Assembly: GCF_000720475.1 (NCBI RefSeq)
Contig: NZ_JOAP01000023.1
Span: 55,460-119,459 of the forward strand
Length of the DNA: 64,000 nt
Direction of reading: 5' to 3'
Source of the DNA: Streptomyces aureocirculatus
GTDB taxonomy: Bacteria > Actinomycetota > Actinomycetes > Streptomycetales > Streptomycetaceae
In this document: positions 45,981 to 54,731 of the stretch, in pieces
Layout of the letters: every line of letters begins with the position of its first letter
Numbering within the stretch: position 1 is the first letter of the stretch
Program-made: the position numbers and the translations under genes
The notes under the pieces: model-generated
Told to the model about the DNA's origin: nothing
The model's input: the letters and a program-made list of their open reading frames with translations, nothing else
Database searches by the model: none

Positions 45981-46829
45981 TCAGCGCCGGATGCCGCCCT
46001 CCGAGTCGATGACCTGGCCCGTGATCCAACAGGCCTCGTCCGTGGCCAGCCAGGCGAGGAGCCGGGCCGGGTCGTCCGGCGTGCCCCACCGTCCCGCAGG
46101 GAAGAGGGCGGCGATGTGCTCGTACGCCTCCCCGGACATGTAGCCCGTGTCCACGGGACCGGGGTTGACGGCGTTCACCGTGACGGCGAGGTCGGCGAGC
46201 GCCGTCGCGAGGGAGCGGGTCACCGAGGCGAGGGCGCCCTTCTGGAGGGCGTAAGCCAGCTCGCCCGGCATGCCGCCCGCGATGTCCTGGCCGGACGTCA
46301 TCAGCAGGACGCGTCCGCCGGGCGTGCGCGGTGCGAGCCCGGCGCGCAGCCGTGCGTACGCCTGCACGAGCAGGATCACGGAGCGGGTGTCGACGGCCCA
46401 GTGGGCATCGAGCGTGGCCGCGTCGATCTCGTCGAGGGTGCCGTCGCGGCCGCTGCGGGCGTGGTTGGCTACGAGGATGTCGAGGCGCCCGCCGAGCGCT
46501 TCGGCGGCCGTGGCGATCAACGCGGCGGGCGCGTCCGGGTCTGCGAGGTCGGCGGGGCCGTGGACGACCCGGGCGCCGGGGTCGGCGAGCGCCTCGCGCA
46601 CGGAGGCGACGACGTCCTCCGTACGGTCGGCGCCCCAGGGCATCTCGGCGTCGTGCGGCACGTGGTGGTGCAGATACACACTCGCCCCGTACGCGGCGAG
46701 TCGACGGGCGACGGCGTGGCCGATGCCGTCGCGCCTGCTCGCTCCCGTCACCAGGGCGGTGCGTCCGCGCAACGGGAGCGGATCGCGGCGGAGTTCGGCG
46801 GCGGTGGGCGGCTGCGGAAGTTCGGGCAT
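45981..46829 (-). CDS. short-chain dehydrogenase/reductase
   Basis: This 282-aa SDR has TALVTGASRRDGIGHAVARR (NAD(P) loop), LVANHARSG (NAG-like), TSGQDIAGG then YALQKGAL (catalytic Ser and Tyr-x-x-x-Lys) and NPGPVDTGYM. The C-terminus ITGQVIDSEGGIR is classic. The cofactor loop has Arg near the second Gly, favouring NADPH. The substrate is unknown. It sits 60 bp downstream of the rhodanese gene on the same strand. Confidence 0.88.
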   Translation of the reverse strand: MPELPQPPTAAELRRDPLPLRGRTALVTGASRRDGIGHAVARRLAAYGASVYLHHHVPHDAEMPWGADRTEDVVASVREALADPGARVVHGPADLADPDAPAALIATAAEALGGRLDILVANHARSGRDGTLDEIDAATLDAHWAVDTRSVILLVQAYARLRAGLAPRTPGGRVLLMTSGQDIAGGMPGELAYALQKGALASVTRSLATALADLAVTVNAVNPGPVDTGYMSGEAYEHIAALFPAGRWGTPDDPARLLAWLATDEACWITGQVIDSEGGIRR

Positions 46830-46889
46830 GACAGGTCATGATGCGTGCTCCGGGCCGCTCGCGCACGGGGATTTACCCTGGGCCCCGGC

Positions 46890-47459
46890 TCAGCAGCCGC
46901 AGTCCGCTCCGTCGGCGGGCGCCGTGAGCGGGTCCGCGGTGCGCTTCTCCGCGGCCTCCCAGGTCTCGTACGCGAAGCCCTCCCGGACCCAGTACTCGAA
47001 CCCGCCGAGCATCTCCTTCACCTGGAAGCCGAGGCGGGCCAGGGAGAGGGCCGCGCGGGTCGCGCCGTTGCAGCCCGGGCCCCAGCAGTAGGTGACCACC
47101 GGGACCGCCCTGTCGAGGAGCCGACCGGCCTGCTGCGGGATCAGGGCCGTGGGCAGGTGCACGGCGCCGGGGATGTGGCCCTGGTCCCAGGACTCCGTGG
47201 AGCGGGAGTCGAGGAGGACGAAGCCCGGGTCGCCGTCGGCGGCGAGGGCGGCGGCGACGTCGGACACGTCGGCGTGGAAGGCGAGGCTCGCGGAGAAGTG
47301 GGCGACGGCGGCGGCGGGGTCGGCGGGCGGGACGCGCAGGACAGGATCAGTGCTGTCCGCGACGCTCGTGTCGGTTCCGGCGGCTATCTGAGCTGAGTGA
47401 GCTGAGTGAGTCATGTGGGCTGAGTGAGTCATGCGGGCTGTGTGAGTCATGTGAGCCAT
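46890..47459 (-). CDS. rhodanese-like sulfurtransferase, repetitive N-terminus
   Basis: This 189-aa protein has a rhodanese domain with FVLLDSRSTESWDQGHIPGA and the active-site loop TYCWGPGCNGATRAA, where the first Cys is the probable nucleophile. The C-terminus ends DGADCGC. The first ~18 residues are a MTHSAH/MTHTAR repeat encoded by 18-bp units. TAGATT (47467-47472, minus strand) lies 7 nt before the ATG, so a leaderless start is predicted. It is divergent from an Lrp gene that may regulate it. Confidence 0.86.
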   Translation of the reverse strand: MAHMTHTARMTHSAHMTHSAHSAQIAAGTDTSVADSTDPVLRVPPADPAAAVAHFSASLAFHADVSDVAAALAADGDPGFVLLDSRSTESWDQGHIPGAVHLPTALIPQQAGRLLDRAVPVVTYCWGPGCNGATRAALSLARLGFQVKEMLGGFEYWVREGFAYETWEAAEKRTADPLTAPADGADCGC

Positions 47460-47553
47460 GGCTGAAAATCTATGAGCGTGGCCCGCGGACCTGAAGGGCC
47501 CATTCCCGGTCCACCTCTTGATCGGCCGGGGTTTTCCCTGTTTCCTCTCGGAC

Positions 47554-48000
47554 ATGACCGGTTATTCCACGGACGCCACCGACTGGCGCATCCTCGACGT
47601 CCTCCAGCGGCAGGGCCGCGCCAGCTACGCCGAGCTCGCACGCGCCGTCTCCATGTCCGCGAGCGCCGTCACCGAGCGCGTGCGGCGCCTGGAAGGGGCC
47701 GGTGTCATCCAGGGTTACGCGGCCGTGGTGGACCCGGAGCGGCTTGGCCTGCCGGTCCTCGCGTTCGTACGGCTCCGCTATCCGAACGGCAACTACAAGC
47801 CGTTCCACGACCTGGTCGAGGCGACGCCGGAGATCCTGGAGGCGCATCACGTCACCGGGGACGACTGTTTCGTCATCAAGGTCGCCGCGCGGTCCATGCG
47901 GCACCTGGAGGAGGTGTCCGGCAGGATCGGCGCGCTCGGCTCGGTGACGACGAGTGTCGTCTACTCGTCTCCGCTGACGGGGCGGCCGCTCGGACGGTGA
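47554..48000 (+). CDS. Lrp/AsnC-family regulator
   Basis: This 148-aa protein has an N-terminal HTH (DWRILDVLQRQGRASYAELARAVSMSASAVTERVRRLEGAGVI) and an RAM/ACT-like effector domain (VLAFVRLRYPNGNYKPFHDLVEATPEILEAHHVTGDDCFVIKV). The ATG at 47554 gives the usual length. It is divergent from the rhodanese gene across 94 bp, the common Lrp-target arrangement. Confidence 0.9.
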   Translation: MTGYSTDATDWRILDVLQRQGRASYAELARAVSMSASAVTERVRRLEGAGVIQGYAAVVDPERLGLPVLAFVRLRYPNGNYKPFHDLVEATPEILEAHHVTGDDCFVIKVAARSMRHLEEVSGRIGALGSVTTSVVYSSPLTGRPLGR

Positions 48001-48002
48001 GC

Positions 48003-48050
48003 GACCGGGCGACGGGCCACCGGGCGACGGGCCACCGGGCGACGGGCGGC
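48003..48050. repeat. 15-bp tandem repeat
   Basis: CGGGCGACGGGCCAC repeats at 48006, 48021 and (partly changed) 48036, just after the Lrp stop and before the convergent sbcC end. Confidence 0.8.
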
Positions 48051-48082
48051 AGGGCGGCCGCCGGGGAGGTGAAGAACAGCCC

Positions 48083-48271
48083 TCAGGCCTCTCCCCGCAG
48101 CCGCACCACCGACCCCGCCCTGCCCTTCACGACCTCCAACTGCGCGTGCACCCGGCGGCGCAGGTCGGCGACATGGCTGACGATGCCGACGCTGCGGTCC
48201 CGCTCGCGCAGCGAGTCCAGGACGTCGAGCACCTCGTCGAGGGTCTGGTCATCCAGACTGCCGAAGCCCTC
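48083..48271 (-). pseudogene. sbcC: C-terminal end of SbcC nuclease ATPase, cut by integrated element
   Basis: The 63 codons match the end of the SMC-like SbcC subunit: EGFGSLDDQTLDEVLDVLDS (Walker B/D-loop helix) then SHVADLRRRVHAQLEVVKG. Upstream of the Glu codon (48271) homology stops: the expected LFID segment is replaced by GGG GGG codons and the integrase stop region. The rest of sbcC should lie past the far end of the element, outside the window, possibly with a 3' end rebuilt by the element. Confidence 0.8.
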
Positions 48272-48297
48272 GGGGGGACGTGCGGGGGACAGCGCGC

Positions 48298-49974
48298 TCA
48301 AGCGGCGTTTTGCGCCTGGTCTCCCCGGTCGATACGTACTACGTGCAGGTGCCGGTCTTCTGGGACCGTGGCGGAGGCGACTGTCTCATCCTGCGCTTCT
48401 GCTCCGGGAGGAACCGAAGCCGTGGCCTGCTCGTGGTCTACCTCTGATGCGGAGGTCTGTTCACCGTCGGGCTTCTCCACTCCGTTGCGGCGTGGCACGA
48501 GTTCAAGCGGGGCGTTGGCGGCGGCATGCTCGAACTGAGGCAACAAGCTGGTGTAGGTGTCAGCCGTCAGTTGGTAGCTGCTATGGCCGAGCAGGGCTTG
48601 GATGGCCTTCATGGAGAGGCCGGCAGCCAGGCTGAGTGAGGCTGCGCAGTGACGCAGGTCGTGGAGGCGGATCGGTGGCAGACCAATGCGCTGGACGAAC
48701 CTATTGAAGGCCTGGGAGACGTTGGCCGGGTGGTGAGGGTGTCCATCGGGTCGGGTGAAGACGTAGCCGGAATCGACGTACGGTCCGTGGTTCTTAGGGT
48801 CTTCGCGGTGCTTCGTCTCCCATTCGGCGCGCTGAGCCTTTTGTACGTCGCGCCAGGCCGTGAGCAGGGCCAGAGTGGCGTGGTCGAGAGCGACCGTGCG
48901 GCGGCCGCTGCGGCTCTTGGGGGTGTCCTTCCATACGTTGTAGTTGGAGTCGGTGACGAGCTGACCGGATACGTGTGCCACCCCTTTGGCGAGGTCGAGT
49001 TCGCTCCACGGCAGGCCTGTTGCCTCACCTCGACGTGGTGCCCGGTACACCATGAGGTGCCACATGATGTACATGGGGTGATCGACAGCTGCGTCGAGGA
49101 ACTCCCCCGTCTGTTCCGGGGTCCAGACCATGACTGGACTGGGCTTCTGGCCGGTCTCGCGCCAGCGCGCCACTCGCTCGTCGGTCCAGACCAGCGGTTG
49201 GGGGCGCTCATATTTAGGGACGACGACGAGCTTGGCCCAGTTTTGCGTGATGAGCTTCTCGGTGACAGCGTCGCCGAGTGCGGCGGTGAGACAGTCGAGG
49301 TATTTCTTCTGGGAGGCGGGTCCAGTGTTCTGGCGAGGCTTGGCGCGGGCTTCTTTGAGAGCCGCGCAGGCTTGGTGCCATGCCAGACGCAGCTCGGGCG
49401 GCCGGGGCGTGGAGGCTTGGCTCCAGGCCAAGTGGGCTGCGTCGCATTCGATCTTGGCTAGCTCTGCCGCTTCGCGGTTGGCCTTCTTGACCTCGTTGTA
49501 TGCCCAGATATGTTGGAACATCTCTTGGAGGTGGCGCTCGCGGAGATCGCGCATGGGGAGGTGGCCGAGGGCGGGCTTGAAGACACGGTCGATGAAGTCG
49601 CGGTAGTCACCTCGGGTCTTACGCTTTAGGTCGACGCGCTTCGCGTGCCAGCGGTCGAGGTACGAGGCGACAGTCTCATTGGTGTCAACGTCGATGCCCC
49701 CCTGAGCTTCGTCCCACAGCTTCTGGGCTGCCTCCTTGGCCTGCTTCTGCGTGAGGAAGCCGCCTTTGCGTGGGCGTCGGCGTTTGCCACCTGGACCGTC
49801 GGCGAGCTTGACGTAGTAGTACCAGGAGCCGTGGTCGCGCCTGATGAGGAGGGGGCAGGCAGAGCCAAGTTCACGAAATGTGGGCTGGCCGCTCGCGTCG
49901 AGGACGGGCTGACCGTCGCCATCCAACTTGGGTTCGGTGCACTTGCATCGCTTGTAGGTACTGCCGTCGAACAC
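48298..49974 (-). CDS. int: tyrosine-recombinase integrase
   Basis: This 558-aa phage-type integrase has an arm/SAM-like N-terminal DNA-binding region (residues ~60-290, with an extra charged helical segment), then the catalytic core with Arg in YRAPRRGEATGL, HxxR in LHDLRHCAAS (about 434-440), GHSS and the nucleophile Tyr in LTADTYTSL. The GTG start at 49974 begins MFDGSTYKRCKC, with a Cys-rich N-terminus. Its stop is 27 bp from the broken sbcC codons, so attP/attL is next to it. It is divergent from xis. Confidence 0.93.
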   Translation of the reverse strand: MFDGSTYKRCKCTEPKLDGDGQPVLDASGQPTFRELGSACPLLIRRDHGSWYYYVKLADGPGGKRRRPRKGGFLTQKQAKEAAQKLWDEAQGGIDVDTNETVASYLDRWHAKRVDLKRKTRGDYRDFIDRVFKPALGHLPMRDLRERHLQEMFQHIWAYNEVKKANREAAELAKIECDAAHLAWSQASTPRPPELRLAWHQACAALKEARAKPRQNTGPASQKKYLDCLTAALGDAVTEKLITQNWAKLVVVPKYERPQPLVWTDERVARWRETGQKPSPVMVWTPEQTGEFLDAAVDHPMYIMWHLMVYRAPRRGEATGLPWSELDLAKGVAHVSGQLVTDSNYNVWKDTPKSRSGRRTVALDHATLALLTAWRDVQKAQRAEWETKHREDPKNHGPYVDSGYVFTRPDGHPHHPANVSQAFNRFVQRIGLPPIRLHDLRHCAASLSLAAGLSMKAIQALLGHSSYQLTADTYTSLLPQFEHAAANAPLELVPRRNGVEKPDGEQTSASEVDHEQATASVPPGAEAQDETVASATVPEDRHLHVVRIDRGDQAQNAA

Positions 49975-50144
49975 TCGGATATCCCCCTGATTGCGGTGGG
50001 TCGTTCCTTACGTGCCCTGATCTTGCTGTAGCGAAGGTGACGCTTCCTTGGCCGTCGTATGCTTCCTGCCAGGTGGCGCGGGGAAGAGGGATGTGACCAC
50101 CTTTGTCCTCGTCTGTGACTGAGCAGCGTCAGCGGTGTAGCGGG

Positions 50145-50336
50145 ATGTCCGTAGAGGAAGTCCGATCGCTGCCGGCAGTAGTGAACGTCGTGACAGCTGC
50201 ACGCGCCCTGGGGATCGGGGCGGACAAGGCGTACGACTTGATCAAGGCGGATGAGTTCCCGGCGAAGCTGATCCCTTTGGGGCGCACTCAAAAGGTGGCG
50301 ACGGCTTCGCTGTGGAAGGTCTTGGGGGTTTCGTAG
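50145..50336 (+). CDS. xis: probable excisionase / HTH protein
   Basis: This 63-aa protein starts MSVEEVRSLPAVVNVVTAARALGIGADKAYDLIK, a MerR/HTH_17-type winged helix typical of small actinomycete excisionases and often next to int. The ATG at 50145 is preferred; GTG at 50103 would add 14 residues. It ends TASLWKVLGVS. It should bend DNA at att sites to favour excision. Confidence 0.7.
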   Translation: MSVEEVRSLPAVVNVVTAARALGIGADKAYDLIKADEFPAKLIPLGRTQKVATASLWKVLGVS

Positions 50337-50646
50337 CCGGGGGGGGGAGCGCCCCCGGTGGTGCTCGGCCAGGGCCGCCTCTCGGGATTCTGGCCGGGCT
50401 GCCTTGTCGCACGGTTGAAGCTCGGCGACCAACTGTGCGAGTGGGCGTCTTGCTGTAGCGGGTGCCGTGACGTGCCTCACGGCTTTCGGGGCGTGCGGGG
50501 CTTTGACGTGCGCAAATACATCAGTGCGCCTCACCGAGGTCGCGTTGCGGATTCCACCTCCTACTCCTTGCAGCTATCGTGACCTATTACTGGGCTAAGA
50601 GGGTCGCTAGCGGGCAGGCGATCAGCTCGTGATCGGACGGAGACGC
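50337..50646. terminator. 310-bp gap; G/C hairpin after xis
   Basis: GGGGG-AGCG-CCCCC at about 50343-50356 follows the xis stop and may terminate it. No serine-recombinase catalytic-domain remnant was recognised in the rest of the gap. GGACGGAGACGC at 50635-50646 is the ribosome site of the next gene. Confidence 0.45.
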
Positions 50647-51570
50647 ATGGCACGGCTGACTGGTTATTTGAGTCGCCGCGGGGGGCTTCACCCCGAGGAG
50701 GCCAAAGGTCTGCGGAAAGCCGCCTCGCTGCTGTTCGACCAGCAAGCCAGAGCTGAGGTGTGTCGGTGGATGAACGCCCAGGGACATCGCACGACACGCG
50801 GCAACGAGTGGGCTCCAGAGGTACTGACCCGTGTCCTGAGCCACCCGCGCATGGCCGGGCTCGACGATGACGGTCAGCTCATTACGGACTTCGGTGAAAC
50901 GGTCCTGACACCCGACGAGCGCCTGAGGCTTCTCGCCCTGTTCACCGAGCAGGCGGGGCAGCAGGCCGAGCCTCGCGAGGCGTTCGACTACCTGATGAAG
51001 GACGGCTTGTCGGAGTGTGACCGGTGTGCCCACAGCATGGTGGGCGCTCGCGTTACCAGCGGCGGCGCCCCGACCTACCGGTGCCCTCCTCCGAGGGCGG
51101 GGCAGACGTCGTGCGGGCGAGTCCGGATCAACGGCGACCGGTTCGAAGACACCGTGGCGGAAGAAGTTCTTGCCGAGCTTCTGCGCCCGGGAACGCGGGA
51201 GCGAGTGTCGCAGTTGCTCGCCGATCTGCGGGATGAGGCCGAACGCCTCCGCGCGCACGTCGAGGGGGCGGAGAAGCGGTTCGGGGAGCTGCGCGAGATG
51301 CGCGAGATGCTGGTGCCGGCAGCGTACGAGGCGGCCGAGAAGGCCACCAACCAGGACTTGCGGGAGGCGCGTAGCCGCTTGCGCTACCTGGAGCAGCTGA
51401 TCGACGTTCCCATCGATGGCGTCGAGGACCTAGCCGCCTGGTGGAAGACGGCACCACGGGCATGGCAGCGGGCGCTGCTCGGCGTGGTGATCGTCAAGGT
51501 GCGCGTACTCGCGGTGGGGCGTGGCAGGCATCGTGACCCCAGTGAGCGGATCCGTATTGAGTGGCGTTAG
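50647..51570 (+). CDS. serine-recombinase relative without catalytic domain
   Basis: This 307-aa protein contains a PF07508-type recombinase domain (CRWMNAQGHRTTRGNEWAPEVLTRVLSHPRMAG), a zinc ribbon (CDRCAHSMVG...YRCPPP...SCGR; about residues 120-160) and a coiled coil (about 185-245), the C-terminal half of a large serine integrase. The N-terminal resolvase domain with the catalytic serine is absent. The ATG at 50647 has a ribosome site (GTG 50629 is possible). It could be a decayed integrase or a DNA-binding accessory protein. Confidence 0.75.
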   Translation: MARLTGYLSRRGGLHPEEAKGLRKAASLLFDQQARAEVCRWMNAQGHRTTRGNEWAPEVLTRVLSHPRMAGLDDDGQLITDFGETVLTPDERLRLLALFTEQAGQQAEPREAFDYLMKDGLSECDRCAHSMVGARVTSGGAPTYRCPPPRAGQTSCGRVRINGDRFEDTVAEEVLAELLRPGTRERVSQLLADLRDEAERLRAHVEGAEKRFGELREMREMLVPAAYEAAEKATNQDLREARSRLRYLEQLIDVPIDGVEDLAAWWKTAPRAWQRALLGVVIVKVRVLAVGRGRHRDPSERIRIEWR

Positions 51571-51830
51571 GGCCCCTCTCACCCTGGGCGCGACTGACCG
51601 GTGAGCGGTGAAACTCGACCGCGCAGGTGAGGCGTCACCTGGGCCGTGGCTCTCCACTGCCGCGCGCCTCGAAGCGTGATGCGCCAGGGGGACTTGGCCT
51701 GCCCGGCTACTGGTAGCCCCGGCCTGATTTCGCTCCAGTCTCATTTGCTTCGGTGATGACATCTGTTCCTAAGATGCACTCACTTCATGCGGTTTCTGCC
51801 GCAATGCCCTATGGAATAGGATGATCTGCG
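51571..51830. other. gap with MBL gene promoter
   Basis: No gene is seen. TAGGAT at 51817-51822 is a -10 placed 8 nt before the GTG at 51831, indicating a leaderless mRNA. The -35 is weak. Confidence 0.45.
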
Positions 51831-52763
51831 GTGTCTTCCCCTACCCTCCAGCATCTGTCCGCCACGACCTGGGCGTGGATGAACGACCAGCCCGGCTGGG
51901 GCTTCAGTAACAGCGGCGTGGTTTCCAGCAACGGCCAAGTCCTGCTGGTCGATACGCAGTTCACGCTCAGCGCGACACGTCACATGCTGCACGCAGTCGC
52001 CTCGGCACTACCGGGTACGGAGATCTCCACCGTCGTGAACACGCACGCGAACGGTGACCACACTTGGGGCAACCAGCTCGTCGCTGACGCGACGATCATC
52101 ACGTCGGAGCTGTCCGCTCGCCACGCGTGTCAGGAGATGGGTCCCGAACAGCTGACCATGCTGTGCTCGGGGAGCGTCCAGGGCAAGGCCGCAGCATACG
52201 CGGCGCGGCACTTCGGAGGCTTCTCGTTTTCCGGCGTCACCGTCACCGGCCCCACCCAGACTTTCGCCGGTCGGCTGGAAGTCAAGGTGGGGCAGTCGCT
52301 GGTCGAACTCCTGGACTTGGGTCAGGGCCACAGCGCCGGCGACGTGGCCGTTCACATCCCCGAGGACGGCATAGTCTTCGCTGGCGACGCACTGTTCAGC
52401 GGCGCGCACATGGTGGTGTGGTCCGGGACGCCGTCCGCATGCGCCGCGGTGTGCGACCGGCTGCTGGCTACGGGGGCCGAGCAGTTTGTGCCCGGGCATG
52501 GGCCCCTGATGAGTCGTGCCGACGTCACTGCCTTCAAGGATTACCTGTCCTCGGTTGCAGCATCCGCTGCGCAGCATGCCCAGGCCGGGGTTCCCCTGGC
52601 CGAGGCCGCCCGCCTGGTCATGGCGGAACATGCGGGCTCGTGGGCTCACCCTGAGCGGCTGTTTACTCAGACTGCGGCCGCCTACGCCGAAGCGGGAGTA
52701 GCTGACGTGCCTACTGGGACGTTGGCCATGGTGGAGGGCATCGCCAGGCTAGCCTGCGGATAG
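51831..52763 (+). CDS. metallo-beta-lactamase-fold hydrolase
   Basis: This 310-aa MBL protein has the metal loop THANGDHTWGN (a HxNxDH variant in which the second His is Asn), GHSAGDVAVHIPEDGIVFAGDALF (His and Asp ligands) and VPGHGPL. The His-to-Asn change occurs in quinohemoprotein-accessory and some SoxH-like MBLs, so the metal site may be altered. Its 3' end overlaps the convergent XRE gene by 82 bp. No signal peptide is seen. Confidence 0.83.
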   Translation: MSSPTLQHLSATTWAWMNDQPGWGFSNSGVVSSNGQVLLVDTQFTLSATRHMLHAVASALPGTEISTVVNTHANGDHTWGNQLVADATIITSELSARHACQEMGPEQLTMLCSGSVQGKAAAYAARHFGGFSFSGVTVTGPTQTFAGRLEVKVGQSLVELLDLGQGHSAGDVAVHIPEDGIVFAGDALFSGAHMVVWSGTPSACAAVCDRLLATGAEQFVPGHGPLMSRADVTAFKDYLSSVAASAAQHAQAGVPLAEAARLVMAEHAGSWAHPERLFTQTAAAYAEAGVADVPTGTLAMVEGIARLACG

Positions 52764-53554
52764 GCAGGACCGCCAGGTGGCATGACCACCATCAGCTTGG
52801 TGTTGTTGCGCAGCCGGGCGAAGGTGATGAACTCCACCTCGAACACACCGTCGCGGTTGGGCAGGTGCAGGCGGCGGACATCCCCGTCGGGGTGGACCCT
52901 GGCGGTGTTGTCCTCCTCCAGGATCACCCGCGCGGTCTCGTCACGTTCCTTGATCTCCTGGATAACTTCGGCCAGGCGCTCGTTGTCCGGGTTGGCCTGG
53001 GCAGTCAGCCGAAGGATCGACGCCATGGGCTTGGCCCAAGTTTCCTCCCAGTCGATGAGTTGCAGGCGAGCTTCGGGGTAGGTCAAGGCCCAGATCATCA
53101 CGTTGACGCCGTGGTGCATCTATGGAAAGTCGCGGCCTGCGGGCTCATTGAAGACACGGATGTCCCAGTCCAGGCCGAAGGTGTAGGCGGGCCAAAACTG
53201 CTGATGAACGAGAGCCGCGATGGTCGGGTCGAGGCGGCTGGCATCCGGGCGCTTCAACGGGGCGGGCTCGTGGCCCGTGGCGTAGTAGAACAGGTGCGTA
53301 CGCTCACCTTCGTTGAGGCCGAGTATCCGCGAGACGCGCTCCAGGACGTCGTCGGAGTAGTTAGCCTCTACGCCGGTCTCCAGTTTGCGGTACCAGCCCT
53401 CTGACATTCCCGTCAGGAGGGCCATGTCCAACTGGGTAAGACCCTTGCGGGTCCGCTTGCCGTAACGCTCGGTGAATCCGGGCACTGCGCGGGGATCTCG
53501 TCGCTGGCGCCAGGTGCGCAGCATGCGAGTGAGGGGCGGCATAGCGGTTGTCAT
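52682..53554 (-). pseudogene. XRE/MmyB-type regulator with in-frame TAG
   Basis: The reading frame 53554-52682 encodes an XRE HTH (GLTQLDMALLTGMSEGWYRKLETG) followed by an MmyB-like ligand domain (WDIRVFNEPAGRDFP, then MHHGVNVMIWALTYPEARLQL). One TAG (53120-53122) separates these halves with no frame change. The family has Trp at this spot (FPWM), so TGG to TAG explains it. The gene would give a 144-aa N-terminal fragment unless read through or reinitiated at the ATG next to it. Confidence 0.82.
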
Positions 53555-53880
53555 GGTCTTTCATCCTGTATGAGCCAGAAAAAACAAAAAGATTGGCCAG
53601 ACCTTAACGCACCTTTTGCGCCGCGTGACCTCCTTGGGCGCCTCAATGCACCCTCCACACTATGACAAATGCCCCAAACTTCGCTCCCAGCAGGTGCGTA
53701 CCGCACTCGCAGTACCGGATGTGTCAGGACCGGCAGCGACAAGGGCGACCTAACAAGATGAAAACCAGGCAAAGTGAGCCGTGCGCAGGGAGGCCCCTGC
53801 GGGCCCACTGAGCACGCCGTCACTACAGGCCGCGCCTCGGCGGGCCTTATCTGTCAATATCGACCTGAAAGGTGCCCCAC
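53555..53880. other. 326-bp gap between XRE gene and fabG-like gene
   Basis: No gene is supported. It is more AT-rich than the flanks near 53570-53600 and should carry the divergent promoters. AAAGG at 53869-53873 is the ribosome site of the SDR gene. Confidence 0.5.
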
Positions 53881-54591
53881 ATGGGCCGCAGCGTCTTCAT
53901 CACCGGTGGCAACCGTGGCATCGGACTCGCGATAGCCAGGACGATGGCTGAAGCCGGGGACAACGTCGCCGTGACCTACCGCTCGGGCGAACCCCCTGCC
54001 ATCAACAGCGTCCTTCCGGTTCAGTGCGACATCACCGACCCCGAACAGGTCGAGCTCGCATTCAAGCGCATCGAGGAAGAGCACGGGCCGGTCGAGGTCC
54101 TCGTAGCAAACGCCGGCATCACCCGCGACGGCCTGCTGATGCGAATGCCGGAAGAGGACTTCGCTGCGGTCATCGACACAAACCTGACGGCCGCCTACCG
54201 CCTCGCCAAACGCGCCACGCGCAGCATGCTGCGGGCGCGCAAGGGTCGCATGATCTTCATCTCCTCCGCTGTCGCACTGCTCGGTGAGGCGGGCCAGTCC
54301 AACTACGCGGCCGCGAAAGCCGGCCTCATCGGCTTCTCCCGCTCCCTGGCCCGCGAGCTGGGATCGCGCAACATCACCTCCAACGTCGTCGCACCGGGCC
54401 TGACCTCCACTGACATGACGGCCGTCCTTCCCGAGGAGCGCATCAAAGCCCTGCTCGCCCAGATCCCGCTCGGTACGGCCGCCCGGCCCGAGGACATCGC
54501 TGCGGCCGTGCGCTTCCTGGCCAGCGATGAAGCGTCCTACATCACCGGCGCCGTCCTGCCCGTTGACGGCGGCGTGGGCATGGGGCACTGA
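53881..54591 (+). CDS. fabG: FabG-like 3-oxoacyl-ACP reductase (SDR)
   Basis: This 236-aa SDR has FITGGNRGIGLAIARTM, NAGITRDGLL, the catalytic Ser in ISSAVALLGEAG, YAAAKAG and a C-terminal GAVLPVDGGVGMGH: a full FabG signature. The ATG at 53881 is preferred to GTG at 53872 because of AAAGG spacing. Main FabG genes sit beside fabI/inhA; this copy sits in the integrated element, so it is probably a specialised paralog. Confidence 0.88.
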   Translation: MGRSVFITGGNRGIGLAIARTMAEAGDNVAVTYRSGEPPAINSVLPVQCDITDPEQVELAFKRIEEEHGPVEVLVANAGITRDGLLMRMPEEDFAAVIDTNLTAAYRLAKRATRSMLRARKGRMIFISSAVALLGEAGQSNYAAAKAGLIGFSRSLARELGSRNITSNVVAPGLTSTDMTAVLPEERIKALLAQIPLGTAARPEDIAAAVRFLASDEASYITGAVLPVDGGVGMGH

Positions 54592-54731
54592 CCCTTCCCG
54601 GCGGCTCCAGGCGCTGGAAGGGGCGCCACTCGTGAGACCTCAGGGACCTGGAGCTCGTGGGAAGGCTGTCCGCCGAGACGGTCACTGCGCAGGAACCGGG
54701 GCTACCGGTCCTGACGTTGCTAGGGGGACGA

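Noticed and set aside
48298..48400. tRNA as integration site
   Set aside because: No cloverleaf-like sequence; the junction falls in sbcC codons.
50008..50202. 64-aa minus ORF between int and xis
   Set aside because: No ribosome site, no family, and it overlaps the probable int/xis control region.
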